Below the pieces are notes generated by a model. It was not told the DNA's origin. It saw only the letters and a program-made list of their open reading frames with translations, and ran no database searches. From NCBI RefSeq assembly GCF_003363155.1, contig NZ_QRBE01000002.1, forward strand, positions 329,795 to 393,794: a DNA stretch of 64,000 nucleotides. Reading direction: 5' to 3'. Source of the stretch: Dyella monticola (GTDB taxonomy: Bacteria > Pseudomonadota > Gammaproteobacteria > Xanthomonadales > Rhodanobacteraceae). Below, in pieces: positions 17,238-27,150 of this stretch (its first letter is position 1; each line of letters opens with the position of its first letter). A program made the position numbers and the translations under genes.

Positions 17238-18526
17238 GATCCGGCGCATTTGTTCTCGCTGCAGCCTTGCTGTGCGCAAGCATGCTCTCCCCGGCTGCGG
17301 CAGCCACCCGCGTGCAAGCCGACGCCAGTGGCGCGCCGGTCGTTTCAATGGATAGCCAGCGCGACATCATCCTGGCCGTGGACAATCCCATCGAGCCGCC
17401 TGCGATGCATGCGGGCTCCAGTTTGCTCGGCTATGTGCCGCCGCGTTACTACGGTGCAGGTCAGCGTGCATCCTCTGCATTGAGCGATCTGAAGCAACAC
17501 TATCGGCTGCACCAAGTCGCTGGCTGGCCGATCAAGGCGCTTGGCGTGTATTGCGTCGTCGTGGAACCTCCCGCGGGCGCGGATCGCGACGCGCTACTGA
17601 AGACTCTCGCCAACGACGACCGCGTCAAGCTTGCGCAACCGCTGCAGGACTATTCGCTCTACGCGACGGTTACGCCCGATAACAACCATTCCCGCTACAA
17701 CGATCCTTACGTGGATCTCCAGCGCGGTTTCGTCGAGACCGACGCGGCGGCGGCGCAAAAACTGACTCAGGGCGAAGGCGTGCATATCGCCGTCATCGAC
17801 ACCGGCGCGGACATGACGCATCCCGATCTGCAAGGGCGTATCCATGACGCCCACGACATGGTGGACGACGATGATGCAGCGTTCGATCACGATCATCATG
17901 GCACCGAAGTCGCCGGCGTGATTGCGGCCGATGCGGACAATCATGTGGGTATCGTGGGTATCGCGCCGAAAGCCGAACTGAGCATTTACAAAGCATGCTG
18001 GTACGTACCGGCCAAGGCCGGCGCGCACTGCAATTCCTTCACCCTCGCCAAAGCACTGGCGGCGATCATCGACACCGACGCACGCGTCATAAACCTCAGC
18101 TTGGGCGGCCCCGCCGATCCCCTGTTGGACAAGCTGCTTGCGCAGCTGCTGAGCCAGGGGCGCATTGTGGTAGCGGCGTTGCCGCCGGACGGAAACCTGG
18201 GCGGCTTCCCCGATAACGCGCCCGGGGTGATCGTCGTGCGCGTAAGCGATTCCAAGACCGCGCCGCCCGGCATCCTTAGCGCCCCCGGCAACGACATTCT
18301 CACGACGCAACCTGGCGGTGGTTACGATTTCACCTCCGGCTCATCCATGGCTGCCGCCCATGTCAGCGGCATCGTTGCTTTGCTGCTTGCGCTTGCGCCG
18401 CATATGGACGCCCGCACGGTGCACGATCTTCTGCTTCACAGCAGCAAAGTGTCCAAAGGCATGCTCGAGGTAAACGCGGCGTCCGCCGTAGCGGCCCTGC
18501 ACGACGTGCCCCGACTTACTCACTGA
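17234..18526 (+). CDS. Subtilisin-like serine protease (S8), secreted
   Basis: A 430-residue exported protease. A signal peptide (about 1-24) is followed by a prodomain with an I9-like beta-alpha-beta pattern (about 85-140), then the S8 domain. Catalytic residues are D189 (IAVIDTGADMTHPDL), H222 (HHGTEVAGVI) and S371 (TSGSSMAAAHVSG). The usual proline of GTSMAxPH is alanine. The oxyanion-hole segment, normally AxGN, reads AALPPDGN, so activity could be reduced or altered. The start overlaps the anti-sigma stop as ATGA. It probably acts in the periplasm as part of the sigma/anti-sigma circuit. Confidence 0.9.
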   Translation: MRSGAFVLAAALLCASMLSPAAAATRVQADASGAPVVSMDSQRDIILAVDNPIEPPAMHAGSSLLGYVPPRYYGAGQRASSALSDLKQHYRLHQVAGWPIKALGVYCVVVEPPAGADRDALLKTLANDDRVKLAQPLQDYSLYATVTPDNNHSRYNDPYVDLQRGFVETDAAAAQKLTQGEGVHIAVIDTGADMTHPDLQGRIHDAHDMVDDDDAAFDHDHHGTEVAGVIAADADNHVGIVGIAPKAELSIYKACWYVPAKAGAHCNSFTLAKALAAIIDTDARVINLSLGGPADPLLDKLLAQLLSQGRIVVAALPPDGNLGGFPDNAPGVIVVRVSDSKTAPPGILSAPGNDILTTQPGGGYDFTSGSSMAAAHVSGIVALLLALAPHMDARTVHDLLLHSSKVSKGMLEVNAASAVAALHDVPRLTH

Positions 18527-18569
18527 CCATCCCGGCATCACTCGATGCCATCAAACCCAAAGCGCCGAC

Positions 18570-19496
18570 GTGAAACCTATCAGCACTGCCGTGGGCCTGA
18601 TGCCCGATGTCGCGACCGTTCTCCACCCGCAACTGGACGCCACGCTCGACTGGGTCGGCATGGCGAACATGCAGATGCCCATTCTGTTCGATGCCGGCGA
18701 CGGAAGCGCGCACCGTTCAAGCGCCAAGGTGGATGTATTCGTAAATCTCACCAGGCCGGATCAACGTGGCATCCACATGTCGCGCCTGTATTTGCTGGTC
18801 GACGATCATCTTGGCAGCCGCGCCCTTGATGCGGCCACGCTCGCATCGCTGTTGAATGCGTTGCTCGATTCGCATCGCGACATGGCCGATCGCGCGCGCA
18901 TCGGCATCCGCTTCGAGCACCTGATACGCCGCCCCGCCTTGCGTAGCGGCAACAGCGGGTGGCGCGCCTATCCCGTTTCGATTCAGGCCTGCCTGGATGC
19001 CGAAGGCCTGCACATCCAGATCGGCACGGAAGTGGTGTATTCCTCCACCTGCCCTGCTTCGGCAGCGCTCTCACGCCAGCTGATCCAGCAACAATTCGCC
19101 AAGGATTTTCATCCCGACATGCCGCTTGAGCATACTGCCGTGCTCGCCTGGTTGGGCAGCGAAACCGGCATCGTCGCCACGCCCCACGCGCAACGCAGCG
19201 TGGCCAGGCTCCGCGTGCGCTACGCAGTGGATGCGCCCTTGAACATCATCGCGCTCCTCGATCGCGTCGAAACGGCGCTCGGTACGCCCGTACAAACCGC
19301 CGTCAAACGTGAAGACGAACAGGCCTTTGCGCGAGCCAACGGCAGCAACCTGATGTTTTGCGAAGATGCTGCGCGGCGCATTTACCGCGCACTGGATGCC
19401 GACAACACCATCGCCTGTTTCAACGTGCAGGTGGAACATCTTGAAAGCCTGCATCCGCATGACGCGGTCGCGTGTGCGAGCAAAAGCCAGCTCTGA
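18570..19496 (+). CDS. folE2: GTP cyclohydrolase FolE2 (type IB)
   Basis: A 308-residue protein of the COG1469/FolE2 family. It converts GTP to 7,8-dihydroneopterin triphosphate for folate or queuosine-type pathways, with a tunnel-fold structure and relaxed metal needs. Recognisable features are VGMANMQMPILF near the N-terminus, RGIHMSRLY, and the catalytic cysteine segment YSSTCPASAALSRQ followed by PHAQRSVARLRV and the glutamate near VEHLESLHPHDA. It starts 44 bp after the protease gene. FolE2 is often used under zinc limitation, but I see no clear Zur box here. Confidence 0.92.
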   Translation: MKPISTAVGLMPDVATVLHPQLDATLDWVGMANMQMPILFDAGDGSAHRSSAKVDVFVNLTRPDQRGIHMSRLYLLVDDHLGSRALDAATLASLLNALLDSHRDMADRARIGIRFEHLIRRPALRSGNSGWRAYPVSIQACLDAEGLHIQIGTEVVYSSTCPASAALSRQLIQQQFAKDFHPDMPLEHTAVLAWLGSETGIVATPHAQRSVARLRVRYAVDAPLNIIALLDRVETALGTPVQTAVKREDEQAFARANGSNLMFCEDAARRIYRALDADNTIACFNVQVEHLESLHPHDAVACASKSQL

Positions 19497-19763
19497 AACA
19501 TCGCATTTAAGAAATATAAACGATTGTCGACGCAGCGTAAAACCACCCAAGACTCATTAACGCCGAACTAAGCTGCGCCAAAGGTTTGGCAAGAGATCGT
19601 AGCAGGCACCCCTCAATTCAATGAGCGCGTGCAACGGCAATCTGAACTAGCTTTCACATGCCATTCTCATATTTCTTGCGAGCGCTTCATAGTTTCTTGA
19701 TTGCCGCGCTGTGATGCTCCAGCCCGCACGCAATTGCGAAATCGTTCGCGTCGAGGAGTCGGC

Positions 19764-21239
19764 ATGGCTAGGCAAGCGATTACGTTGATCGGTGGCGGCC
19801 CCGTGGGGGCGCTTCTCGCTCAGCTTCTGGCCAGACGCGGTTTTGCGGTAAACGTATTTGAAAAGCGCTCCGATCCGCGACGTGTAAACGTCGTCAAACG
19901 CGGCCGTACCATCAATCTGGCCATTGCCGAACGCGGGTTGCAGGCACTGCGCGCGGCCGGTCTTGCCGACATTGCATTACGACGGTCGGTGATGATGCGT
20001 GGCCGCATGGTGCATCCACGCGATGGTATCAGCGGCCTGCAACGTTATGGCGTCGACGACAGCGAGGTGATCTGGTCCATTTCGCGCAATGGCCTCAATA
20101 CGCTCCTGCTCGATGCGGCGGAGGCGGCAGGTGCGACGTTTCATTTCGGCCACGCTTTGACCGACGCCGACATCAACGCACAGACCATCACGCTCAGTGA
20201 CAGCCATTATGTACAGCGCAAATACCACGCCGGCCTGCTGATCGGCGCCGATGGTGCCGGGTCGGCGTTGCGTGCGGCCATGGACCTCTACCGGCCACTC
20301 GGTATTCGCGTCGAACCACTCGGCCATGGCTACAAGGAATTGGAAATCCCACCCAGCCCGGGCCGCAACCGCTTCGCCATCGAACCCAACGCCCTGCATA
20401 TCTGGCCGCGTGGGCGGCATATGTGCATTGCCACGCCGAATATCGCAGGCAGTTTCAACGTTACCTTGTTCCTGCCCTTGCATGGCTCCTATCCGAGCTT
20501 CGATACGCTGCGCGATGCCGCAACCGCGAGCGTGTATTTCCACCAGGATTTCCCCGACCTTCTACCGTTGATGCCGCGGTTTCACGACGACTACGACACG
20601 CACCCGGTTGGCAAGATTGCCACGCTCTATCTGGATCGGTGGCATATCGACGGGCGCGCCGTGCTGATCGGCGATGCGGCACACGCCATCGCGCCGTTCC
20701 ACGGCCAGGGCATGAACTGTGGATTTGAAGATACCGTGGTGCTGGCCGATCTACTGACAGACGGCAGTCGCGATAGCGCCGCGGCGCTTGAAGAATTCCA
20801 GCGCATTCGAAAGCCGAATGCCGATGCCATTGCCGCCATGACGCTGGAAAATTATGTCGAGATGCGTGACTCCGTCGCCGATCCGCACTACATCGCCAAG
20901 CATGAACTTGGCGCGCGACTGGCGGAACGGGCGCCACAGCATTTCATGCCACGTTATCGCATGGTCACGTTCACCCTTCTGCCCTATGCCTATGCGTATG
21001 AGCGCGGCCGCGTGCAGGATCAATGGCTGGATCAATGGCTGGCCGACGCACCGGATCCGGACAACCTCTCACTGGATGCTGCCGTCACCGCGTTGCAGGC
21101 GACGCTTTCGCCGCTGCCACCGCTTAGCGCACAGCTCGCTGCATATCATGCGACAGATGCGGTGTCGTCGTTTCCCACGTACAAACCTGTCTCCCACCGA
21201 CTACCTGACCGCCTTGGAGTGCTGTCCAATCCCGAGTAG
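19764..21239 (+). CDS. kmo: Kynurenine 3-monooxygenase
   Basis: A 491-residue FAD-dependent aromatic hydroxylase. It has the Rossmann GGGPVGALLAQLLARRG, the KMO-typical GRTINLAIAERGLQALR, and LIGDAAHAIAPFHGQGMNCG for FAD binding, and the C-terminal region LPYAYAYERGRVQDQW that replaces the eukaryotic membrane anchor. It makes 3-hydroxykynurenine from kynurenine with NADPH and oxygen, in tryptophan breakdown or quinolinate synthesis. The ATG at 19764 was chosen because GAGGAG lies 6-11 bases upstream; the frame is open further upstream but noncoding in character. No other kynurenine-pathway gene is adjacent. Confidence 0.94.
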   Translation: MARQAITLIGGGPVGALLAQLLARRGFAVNVFEKRSDPRRVNVVKRGRTINLAIAERGLQALRAAGLADIALRRSVMMRGRMVHPRDGISGLQRYGVDDSEVIWSISRNGLNTLLLDAAEAAGATFHFGHALTDADINAQTITLSDSHYVQRKYHAGLLIGADGAGSALRAAMDLYRPLGIRVEPLGHGYKELEIPPSPGRNRFAIEPNALHIWPRGRHMCIATPNIAGSFNVTLFLPLHGSYPSFDTLRDAATASVYFHQDFPDLLPLMPRFHDDYDTHPVGKIATLYLDRWHIDGRAVLIGDAAHAIAPFHGQGMNCGFEDTVVLADLLTDGSRDSAAALEEFQRIRKPNADAIAAMTLENYVEMRDSVADPHYIAKHELGARLAERAPQHFMPRYRMVTFTLLPYAYAYERGRVQDQWLDQWLADAPDPDNLSLDAAVTALQATLSPLPPLSAQLAAYHATDAVSSFPTYKPVSHRLPDRLGVLSNPE

Positions 21240-21421
21240 ATCACGAACTGTTATTCCATTTTTTATACCGCATATGCGATTTGAAATGTATTTTTTTACA
21301 AGGGCTGCACGATGCCTTTTCTAGCATCAGCGTTCAGTTGCGAACATAAGGGGCGGGCGGATGCGCATGCATCGTGCCGCAGGGGTTAACTTGCACTCTT
21401 GAAACAACCGCGGGTGGTTGC

Positions 21422-22906
21422 ATGAGTTCATCGATTTCTTTTGATCGGCCAGAGCCGGTGTCACGTACGTTCGAAAAAACCCATATTCATACCAGCCCCT
21501 ATGGGGGCGCCGTCGATTTTTCTGCACTGGATGCGTGGCGTGCCAACAACGCATCCATCGATCCGATTTCGCTTGCCGACCTCCTTCGCAATGCATTCGT
21601 TTATCCACCGCATACGATCTATCGTGACGTAAAAAACGTTGCGACGGGCTTTGCGCTGCAACGCGGCCTGGACGACGAACTGCGGTTTCATTTTGCCTAC
21701 CAATCGTCATCGGCACCGGCGCGACCAGAGCCGCATACAGTAAGCGACGAGGCGTTACTGCGCACTTACCATCAGCTTCTTACGCAAGCCGTGCAGCGGA
21801 GCACGATAGACATCAAGATTCCCTGGCTATTGCAGAGCGGTGGTAAGGATTCCACCTCATTGGCCATTGCGATCGCGGATGCGCGTCCGGATACGACGTG
21901 CGTCACCTATCTGGGCGGCAAGGAAGAAAACGAAGTCGAATCGGCGCGATTCGTCGCAAAGCAACTCGGCCTGCGTCATGAAGTCATGGTATGCGACCCG
22001 GCACGGGCGTATGACCGTTATCTGGCCATGGTGCCGCGCATTCCACTACTTACGGCCGACTTTGCCACGCTGTCGTACGCAGACCTGGCAACGGAAATTG
22101 GCCATTACCAGGGCGATGGCATTATCGATGCCTTGGGGGTGGACCCTTACTTCGGCGTGCCGCTGCATGTGAAGCAGCACTTGCTCGGGCTTTTGGCAGT
22201 GGGCGCGCGCGTACCGAATGCGCTCTTGCGATATCCGCTTATCCGCCGGAGCTTCAAGCTGTGCTTTGCGCTTGGCACCTTGCAGATGAACGCGTTCGAG
22301 CGTCATTTCCCTGGCTCTCGTTTCAGCGATGATGAAGTGGATCAACTCTTGGGCCTGCGCGTATCGGAGCATTCGCGCAAGCGCATGGAGACGTTCAAGG
22401 ACGACGTGCAGGCCGCCGAATCGGCCGAGGCAGTGTTGCGCATGGTGCTGGTGGTGCTGGAGGCGGCCGGCTTCGCCAAGGGCATGTATACCGCCAAAGC
22501 AGCGGGCCTGCGTCTGGCCTACCCTTATTGCGACTGGCAGCTTTGCGAGTGGATCTTCAACAGCGTTCCGGATGACCGCCTCATTGGACCGGGCGGCGAA
22601 AACAAGGTATTGATGCGCCGGTATATCGCGCAGCACTTCCAGCAGTTGCCCTATGTGAGCTCCAAGGGATCGTTCCGTTTCGATGTGCAGGGTCTGGCGA
22701 CGCAGCGCTTCGACCACGTTCATGCACTCGCGCTGCAGGCACGGGCGCTGCTGCCGGGAGCGCCGAAGTGGCTGGAAGACCACCGGCATTGTCTCGGCAA
22801 CAAGTTCTTTGCGTCGAAGTTCTATCTGCTCGCGGTGACGCTCCCATGGCTGCTCCATCGGCTGGGCAGCCACGGCGATGCGGAACAACCCTCGTCCGTT
22901 GATTAG
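21422..22906 (+). CDS. Asparagine-synthetase-like PP-loop protein lacking glutaminase (copy 1)
   Basis: A 494-residue protein with the AsnB C-terminal synthetase domain only. It has the PP-loop LLQSGGKDSTSLAIAIA, TYLGGKEENEVE, DGIIDALGVDPYFG and the linker motif NAFVYPPHTIYRDV that in AsnB joins the glutaminase to the synthetase domain. There is no N-terminal Cys2 and no glutaminase domain. Two close paralogues lie in tandem at 41352-44527 within the exopolysaccharide locus, and the proteins align from end to end. ATG 21422 is preferred over GTG 21374 by that alignment. The family activates a carboxylate with ATP; acceptor, donor and ammonia source are unknown. It stands alone between kmo and a dodecin gene. 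Confidence 0.85.
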   Translation: MSSSISFDRPEPVSRTFEKTHIHTSPYGGAVDFSALDAWRANNASIDPISLADLLRNAFVYPPHTIYRDVKNVATGFALQRGLDDELRFHFAYQSSSAPARPEPHTVSDEALLRTYHQLLTQAVQRSTIDIKIPWLLQSGGKDSTSLAIAIADARPDTTCVTYLGGKEENEVESARFVAKQLGLRHEVMVCDPARAYDRYLAMVPRIPLLTADFATLSYADLATEIGHYQGDGIIDALGVDPYFGVPLHVKQHLLGLLAVGARVPNALLRYPLIRRSFKLCFALGTLQMNAFERHFPGSRFSDDEVDQLLGLRVSEHSRKRMETFKDDVQAAESAEAVLRMVLVVLEAAGFAKGMYTAKAAGLRLAYPYCDWQLCEWIFNSVPDDRLIGPGGENKVLMRRYIAQHFQQLPYVSSKGSFRFDVQGLATQRFDHVHALALQARALLPGAPKWLEDHRHCLGNKFFASKFYLLAVTLPWLLHRLGSHGDAEQPSSVD

Positions 22907-22937
22907 CCCTCATTCCGGCCAGAGCCTGAGTGAGGGC
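22906..22937. terminator. Hairpin between convergent genes
   Basis: Arms GCCCTCATTC and GAGTGAGGGC can pair over ten positions with one wobble or mismatch around a 12-base loop. It sits between the plus-strand synthetase gene and the minus-strand dodecin gene. No T-run follows on either strand, so a terminator role is only possible. Confidence 0.35.
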
Positions 22938-22961
22938 GGCGCAGAGCGGCGTTCCATGCGC

Positions 22962-23171
22962 TCACGGTTCCAGGGTAAAACCAACCTTCAAGGTTACCTG
23001 CCAATACGCTACATGCCCTCCCTCCACATGGCCCCTGACGTCGGTGACATTGAACCAGCGAATGTCGCGGATCGTCTTGGATGCGCGCTCGATGGCGCAA
23101 CGAATGGCTTCGTCACTGCTGGTCTTGGAAGAACCGGTGAGTTCCACCGTCTTATAGACATGATCGGACAT
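22962..23171 (-). CDS. Dodecin family flavin-binding protein
   Basis: A 69-residue protein with the dodecin pattern: [20 protein letters not shown], then [16 protein letters not shown] with the flavin-stacking tryptophan, and [10 protein letters not shown]. Dodecins form dodecamers that store or buffer flavins. ATG 23171 (MSDHV) fits the family length; ATG 23186 would add five residues. It lies 14 bp after the flavoprotein reductase gene in the same direction, so the two flavin-related genes are probably cotranscribed. Confidence 0.92.
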   Translation of the reverse strand: MSDHVYKTVELTGSSKTSSDEAIRCAIERASKTIRDIRWFNVTDVRGHVEGGHVAYWQVTLKVGFTLEP

Positions 23172-23185
23172 GACGTTGACCTCCA

Positions 23186-24577
23186 TCAGGTTGATGATCG
23201 TGCTACAGCCGTCAGACTCTGTAGCGTTGTGGGAAGCAACTCGGCAACTGTCGGGTGAATGTGCACCGCATGTGTCACGGTGCGATAGGTCGCTTTCGCA
23301 TACATCACATCGAGCAAGGTGTGCACGACCTCATCACCGTTGACGCCGAGGATGGCGGCGCCGAGCAATTGCTCGCTGTCGCCATCCACAATGGTTTTCA
23401 TGAAACCCAGTGTTTCGCCGCGCTCGACCGCGCGCCCAACGCGCGTCATCGGTCGCTTGCCGACGCGTACGTTGTAGCCTTGCTTCAATGCATCCTGCTC
23501 TGTGAGCCCGATGCGTCCCAGCGGCGGATCGATGAATAAGCCGTAGACCGTAATGCGATCAGAGATGCGCCGGGGCTCGTTGTCGATCAGGTTGGCCGCC
23601 ACAATCTCGTAGTCGTTATAAGAGGTATGCGTGAAGGCGCCTTTGCCGTTGCAATCGCCCATGGCCCAGATGCCCGGTACATTCGTTCGACATTGGTCGT
23701 CGACCGTGATGTAGCCCTTCTTATCCGTAGCGACACCGGTCTTTTCCAGGCCGAGCGTATCGGTATTGGGACGACGCCCTGTTGCCAGCAATAGATGCGT
23801 GCCGCTCACCTCCCGGGGCGGCCCGGGGCATTTGGCCACGACGCGGATATCGCCTGCGTGGCCGCGCAGTTCGATGCATTCGGCGGCCAAGTGCAAGCTG
23901 ATGCCCTCGCCTTGGAGGATATCGGCGATGGCCGCGGCGACATCTTGATCTTCATGCGGCAACAAGCGATCGCTGCGCTCGACAATCGTCACTTGCGAAC
24001 CAAAGCGCCGGAACATCTGCCCAAATTCCAGGCCGATGTAACTGGCGCCCACAATCACCAGGTGTTTGGGGAGTTCGCGCAGCTGGAGAATGCCGGTGTT
24101 CGTGAGATATGGCACCGTATCGACACCCAGCATCGCAGGCACGTCGGCGCGGCCACCGACATCGAGAAAAATCTCTTCAGCCTCGATCAGATCATCACCC
24201 ACGCGCAACGCATGCGGCGATTCGAACGTCGCGTGACCACGCAGCAGGGAAACATTCGTCATCCCGGCCAACCATTTCTCCACACTGCCACGAGACTGAC
24301 CGGATATACCTTGCGTGCGTTTCCAGACACGTTCCATATCCACACCAATTTCCTCGCCGGCGCGTACCCCGTAGCTGGCAGCGCGACGCCCAACTTGCGC
24401 CACGTAAGCGCTGGCCACCATCGACTTGGTGGGAATGCAACCGGTATTCACACAAGTGCCGCCGACGAGTTTTCGTTCGATCACGGCGACCTTGCGCCCG
24501 GTCTTGCCCAGGCGCTCAGCCAGGGGTGGGCCGGCCTGCCCCGCACCTACGATCACCGCGTCGAATCGCTGGCTCAT
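23186..24577 (-). CDS. FAD-dependent pyridine nucleotide-disulfide oxidoreductase (MerA-like)
   Basis: A 463-residue class I flavoprotein disulfide reductase. It has FAD site [16 protein letters not shown], redox-active pair [18 protein letters not shown](P) site [17 protein letters not shown], second FAD segment [16 protein letters not shown] and the C-terminal catalytic [12 protein letters not shown]. Dihydrolipoamide, glutathione and mercuric reductases share this. The terminal cysteine pair of MerA is absent and no lipoyl complex genes are near, so the substrate is open; many genomes annotate it as mercuric-reductase-like. It is divergent from the TonB receptor gene at 24783. Confidence 0.88.
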   Translation of the reverse strand: MSQRFDAVIVGAGQAGPPLAERLGKTGRKVAVIERKLVGGTCVNTGCIPTKSMVASAYVAQVGRRAASYGVRAGEEIGVDMERVWKRTQGISGQSRGSVEKWLAGMTNVSLLRGHATFESPHALRVGDDLIEAEEIFLDVGGRADVPAMLGVDTVPYLTNTGILQLRELPKHLVIVGASYIGLEFGQMFRRFGSQVTIVERSDRLLPHEDQDVAAAIADILQGEGISLHLAAECIELRGHAGDIRVVAKCPGPPREVSGTHLLLATGRRPNTDTLGLEKTGVATDKKGYITVDDQCRTNVPGIWAMGDCNGKGAFTHTSYNDYEIVAANLIDNEPRRISDRITVYGLFIDPPLGRIGLTEQDALKQGYNVRVGKRPMTRVGRAVERGETLGFMKTIVDGDSEQLLGAAILGVNGDEVVHTLLDVMYAKATYRTVTHAVHIHPTVAELLPTTLQSLTAVARSST

Positions 24578-24782
24578 GGCGCACTCCCAGGAAACGGGTG
24601 GAATGAGCAGTGTGACGAGTCAATGAGGAAAGAAGCGTAAAGGCGCCGTGGCGCCACGCAGGACCCTGAGCCTGTGCCTTCTCAGGGGCCGGATACAAAA
24701 TGTTATTCAAATATCATTGACATATAAATGTTATCTTGATACCAATAGGTTCACGGGCTGACCGTATCTCGGGGAGGGGATC

Positions 24783-27110
24783 GTGGACATGAGTTGTTCG
24801 CCATACATTCGTCGTCGTCTTTGCGCGGCGGTTGCCGTGGGGCTGATGGGGCCGTTGTGCGTGATGGCGCAGACGCAAGACGACGGCAGCCAAGCCACGT
24901 CGAACGCTGCCAACACATCCGCGACATCACAGCAAAATGCTGGCAAGGCCGCATCGCGTAACACGCCATCGTCCAACCGGGCCGCGCCGCAGCAGCTGGG
25001 CACCATCATCGTCACGGCCAACAAGCGCAGCGAACGCTTGCAGGATGTACCGATGGCCGTATCCGTGCTGGATGACACCCAGCTCCAACGCGAGAACGCC
25101 GTGAGTTTTACCGATTACGCCTCGCAGGTGCCGGGGCTCAACCTGATTTCCTACGGCGAAGGCTGGACGCAACTGGTACTGCGCGGCATTACGTCCGGCG
25201 CGCGGCAGCCCAATGCAACGGTCGGCACCTACATCGATGACGCGCCTTACGGCTCCAGCACCGTTTATTCGGCAGGCGGCGTGCTTACGCCGGACATCGA
25301 CCCCAGCGATTTGCAACGTATTGAAGTACTGCGTGGCCCACAGGGCACGCTGTACGGATCCAATACGCTGGGCGGCCTGGTCAAGTTCGTCACCACGCCA
25401 CCGGATACGACACAGGCCAGCGCGCACATCGGCTTCGACACCAGCAGCGTCCAAGGTGGCGGCACCGGCTACGGTACGCATGCCACGGTCAATATTCCGC
25501 TGGTGAGCGATAAGCTCGCGTTGCGCGTGAACGTGTACGACCGCGACGACCCCGGTTACATCAACAACATCACCACCGGCAAGACCGACATCGACGAGGC
25601 CAAGGTCAGCGGCGGTCGCATGCAGTTGCTGTGGACACCGAGCGACAAGGTTTCAGTGCGCTTTTCGGCGTTGGCGCAGAATCTCAAGAGTGACGGACTC
25701 GCCAACCAGGGCATCGACGTCAATCCGGTCACGCTGCAGCCCATTTATGGCTGGCCGAATCAGGCGCGCGCAGCCAGCACAGGCATGTTCAAGGATGCGT
25801 ATCGTCTTTACGATCTGACGGTGAACGCAGACTTCGGCTGGGCCAAGCTGATCTCCACCACCACTTACAGCACGCTGCGCTTCAACGAGAATTCGGATAT
25901 CACCGATCTCTACGGACCTGTGCTCAATCCACTGTTTGGGCTGACCAATGGCGGTTATTCGGAACTGCAACCGATCGCGTTGAATAAAGTCACGCAGGAA
26001 TTGCGTCTGCAATCGCCTGCGGATCAGACATGGGAATGGCGCGCCGGCTTGTTCTTCACGCATGAGCACACCACCGACAACGAAGATATCCTGAGCTTCG
26101 ACGCAAGCACGGGTGCACCCATCGCCTTGCCCACGCTTGGCAACATAGCCGTGGGACCGGCGCTTTTCCGCGAATGGGCCGGCTACGGCGATCTCACCTG
26201 GCATGCCACCGACAAGCTGAGCATTCTGGTGGGCGCGCGCTACAGCAATGACAGTACGTCGTATACGCAGACCAGTACGGGATTGTTGATCGGCACGACC
26301 GACTTCACCATCCAAGGGCATGATCATCCGGTCACGTATCTGTTCAACCCGAGCTACAAGTTCAGCGACGACTTGATGGCTTATGTGCGTGTTGCCTCGG
26401 GTTTCCGCCCAGGCGGCCCGAACGTCGGCGTGCCGCCCGGACTTGGCGCGCCGCTCACGTTCGATCCCGACAAGCTGGTGAATTACGAAACGGGCCTGAA
26501 GTCGCTGATGCTCGACAAGCGCATGAGCGTGGAAGCGGACGTGTTCTACATCGACTGGAGCAAGGTGCAGCTCACCACCACCGTCGACGGCATCAGCTTC
26601 CTCGGCAACGGCGGCAGTGCCACCAGCAAAGGTGCGGAATTGAGCTGGCGCTACATGCCGCTTTCCGGGCTTACGCTTTGGTCGAACGCCACCTACACCC
26701 GGGCGGTATTGGCCGCCAATACGCCGGCCGGAAGCGTCTACGGCCTGAAGGGCGATGTGCTGCCCTACGTGCCGAAGTGGAATGCCAATCTGGGTGCCGA
26801 CTACAACTTCCCGCTCACCGGCGATTGGTCCGGTTTCGTGGGCGGCAATTTCAGCTACGTCGGCGCGCGTTATTCGGACTTCAACACCATTCCCGCGCCA
26901 CGCGTGCATTTACCGGCCTACAACGATTTCGATCTGCACATCGGCGCCAACTACGCCAACTGGACGATCGAGTTCTACGCCAAGAACCTGATCAACAAGC
27001 GCGGCATCACCGCCTTGTGGCCCGAAACGATCAACCCAGTCGGCAGCCCGTTCCAGGCCACCTACCAGACGCCACGCACGATCGGCATGTCCGCCAGCCT
27101 GGATTTCTGA
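24783..27110 (+). CDS. TonB-dependent outer-membrane receptor
   Basis: A 775-residue receptor. A signal peptide ends near VMAQT and is followed by a low-complexity linker. The plug begins GTIIVTANKRSERLQDVPMAV and includes IEVLRGPQGTLYGSNTLGG. A 22-strand barrel closes with RTIGMSASLDF. GGAGG lies 5 bases before GTG 24783 and 11 before ATG 24789; either could be used. It is the first gene of a set with a penicillin-binding-like serine hydrolase, a dipeptide epimerase, a POT transporter and an RpiR regulator. I infer its ligand is a peptide or muropeptide, although its sequence is of the general siderophore/carbohydrate-type TonB class. Confidence 0.92.
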   Translation: MDMSCSPYIRRRLCAAVAVGLMGPLCVMAQTQDDGSQATSNAANTSATSQQNAGKAASRNTPSSNRAAPQQLGTIIVTANKRSERLQDVPMAVSVLDDTQLQRENAVSFTDYASQVPGLNLISYGEGWTQLVLRGITSGARQPNATVGTYIDDAPYGSSTVYSAGGVLTPDIDPSDLQRIEVLRGPQGTLYGSNTLGGLVKFVTTPPDTTQASAHIGFDTSSVQGGGTGYGTHATVNIPLVSDKLALRVNVYDRDDPGYINNITTGKTDIDEAKVSGGRMQLLWTPSDKVSVRFSALAQNLKSDGLANQGIDVNPVTLQPIYGWPNQARAASTGMFKDAYRLYDLTVNADFGWAKLISTTTYSTLRFNENSDITDLYGPVLNPLFGLTNGGYSELQPIALNKVTQELRLQSPADQTWEWRAGLFFTHEHTTDNEDILSFDASTGAPIALPTLGNIAVGPALFREWAGYGDLTWHATDKLSILVGARYSNDSTSYTQTSTGLLIGTTDFTIQGHDHPVTYLFNPSYKFSDDLMAYVRVASGFRPGGPNVGVPPGLGAPLTFDPDKLVNYETGLKSLMLDKRMSVEADVFYIDWSKVQLTTTVDGISFLGNGGSATSKGAELSWRYMPLSGLTLWSNATYTRAVLAANTPAGSVYGLKGDVLPYVPKWNANLGADYNFPLTGDWSGFVGGNFSYVGARYSDFNTIPAPRVHLPAYNDFDLHIGANYANWTIEFYAKNLINKRGITALWPETINPVGSPFQATYQTPRTIGMSASLDF

Positions 27111-27150
27111 GCGTCCTTTTCAGCATGCATCCCCTGCACGGAGTTTCCGC

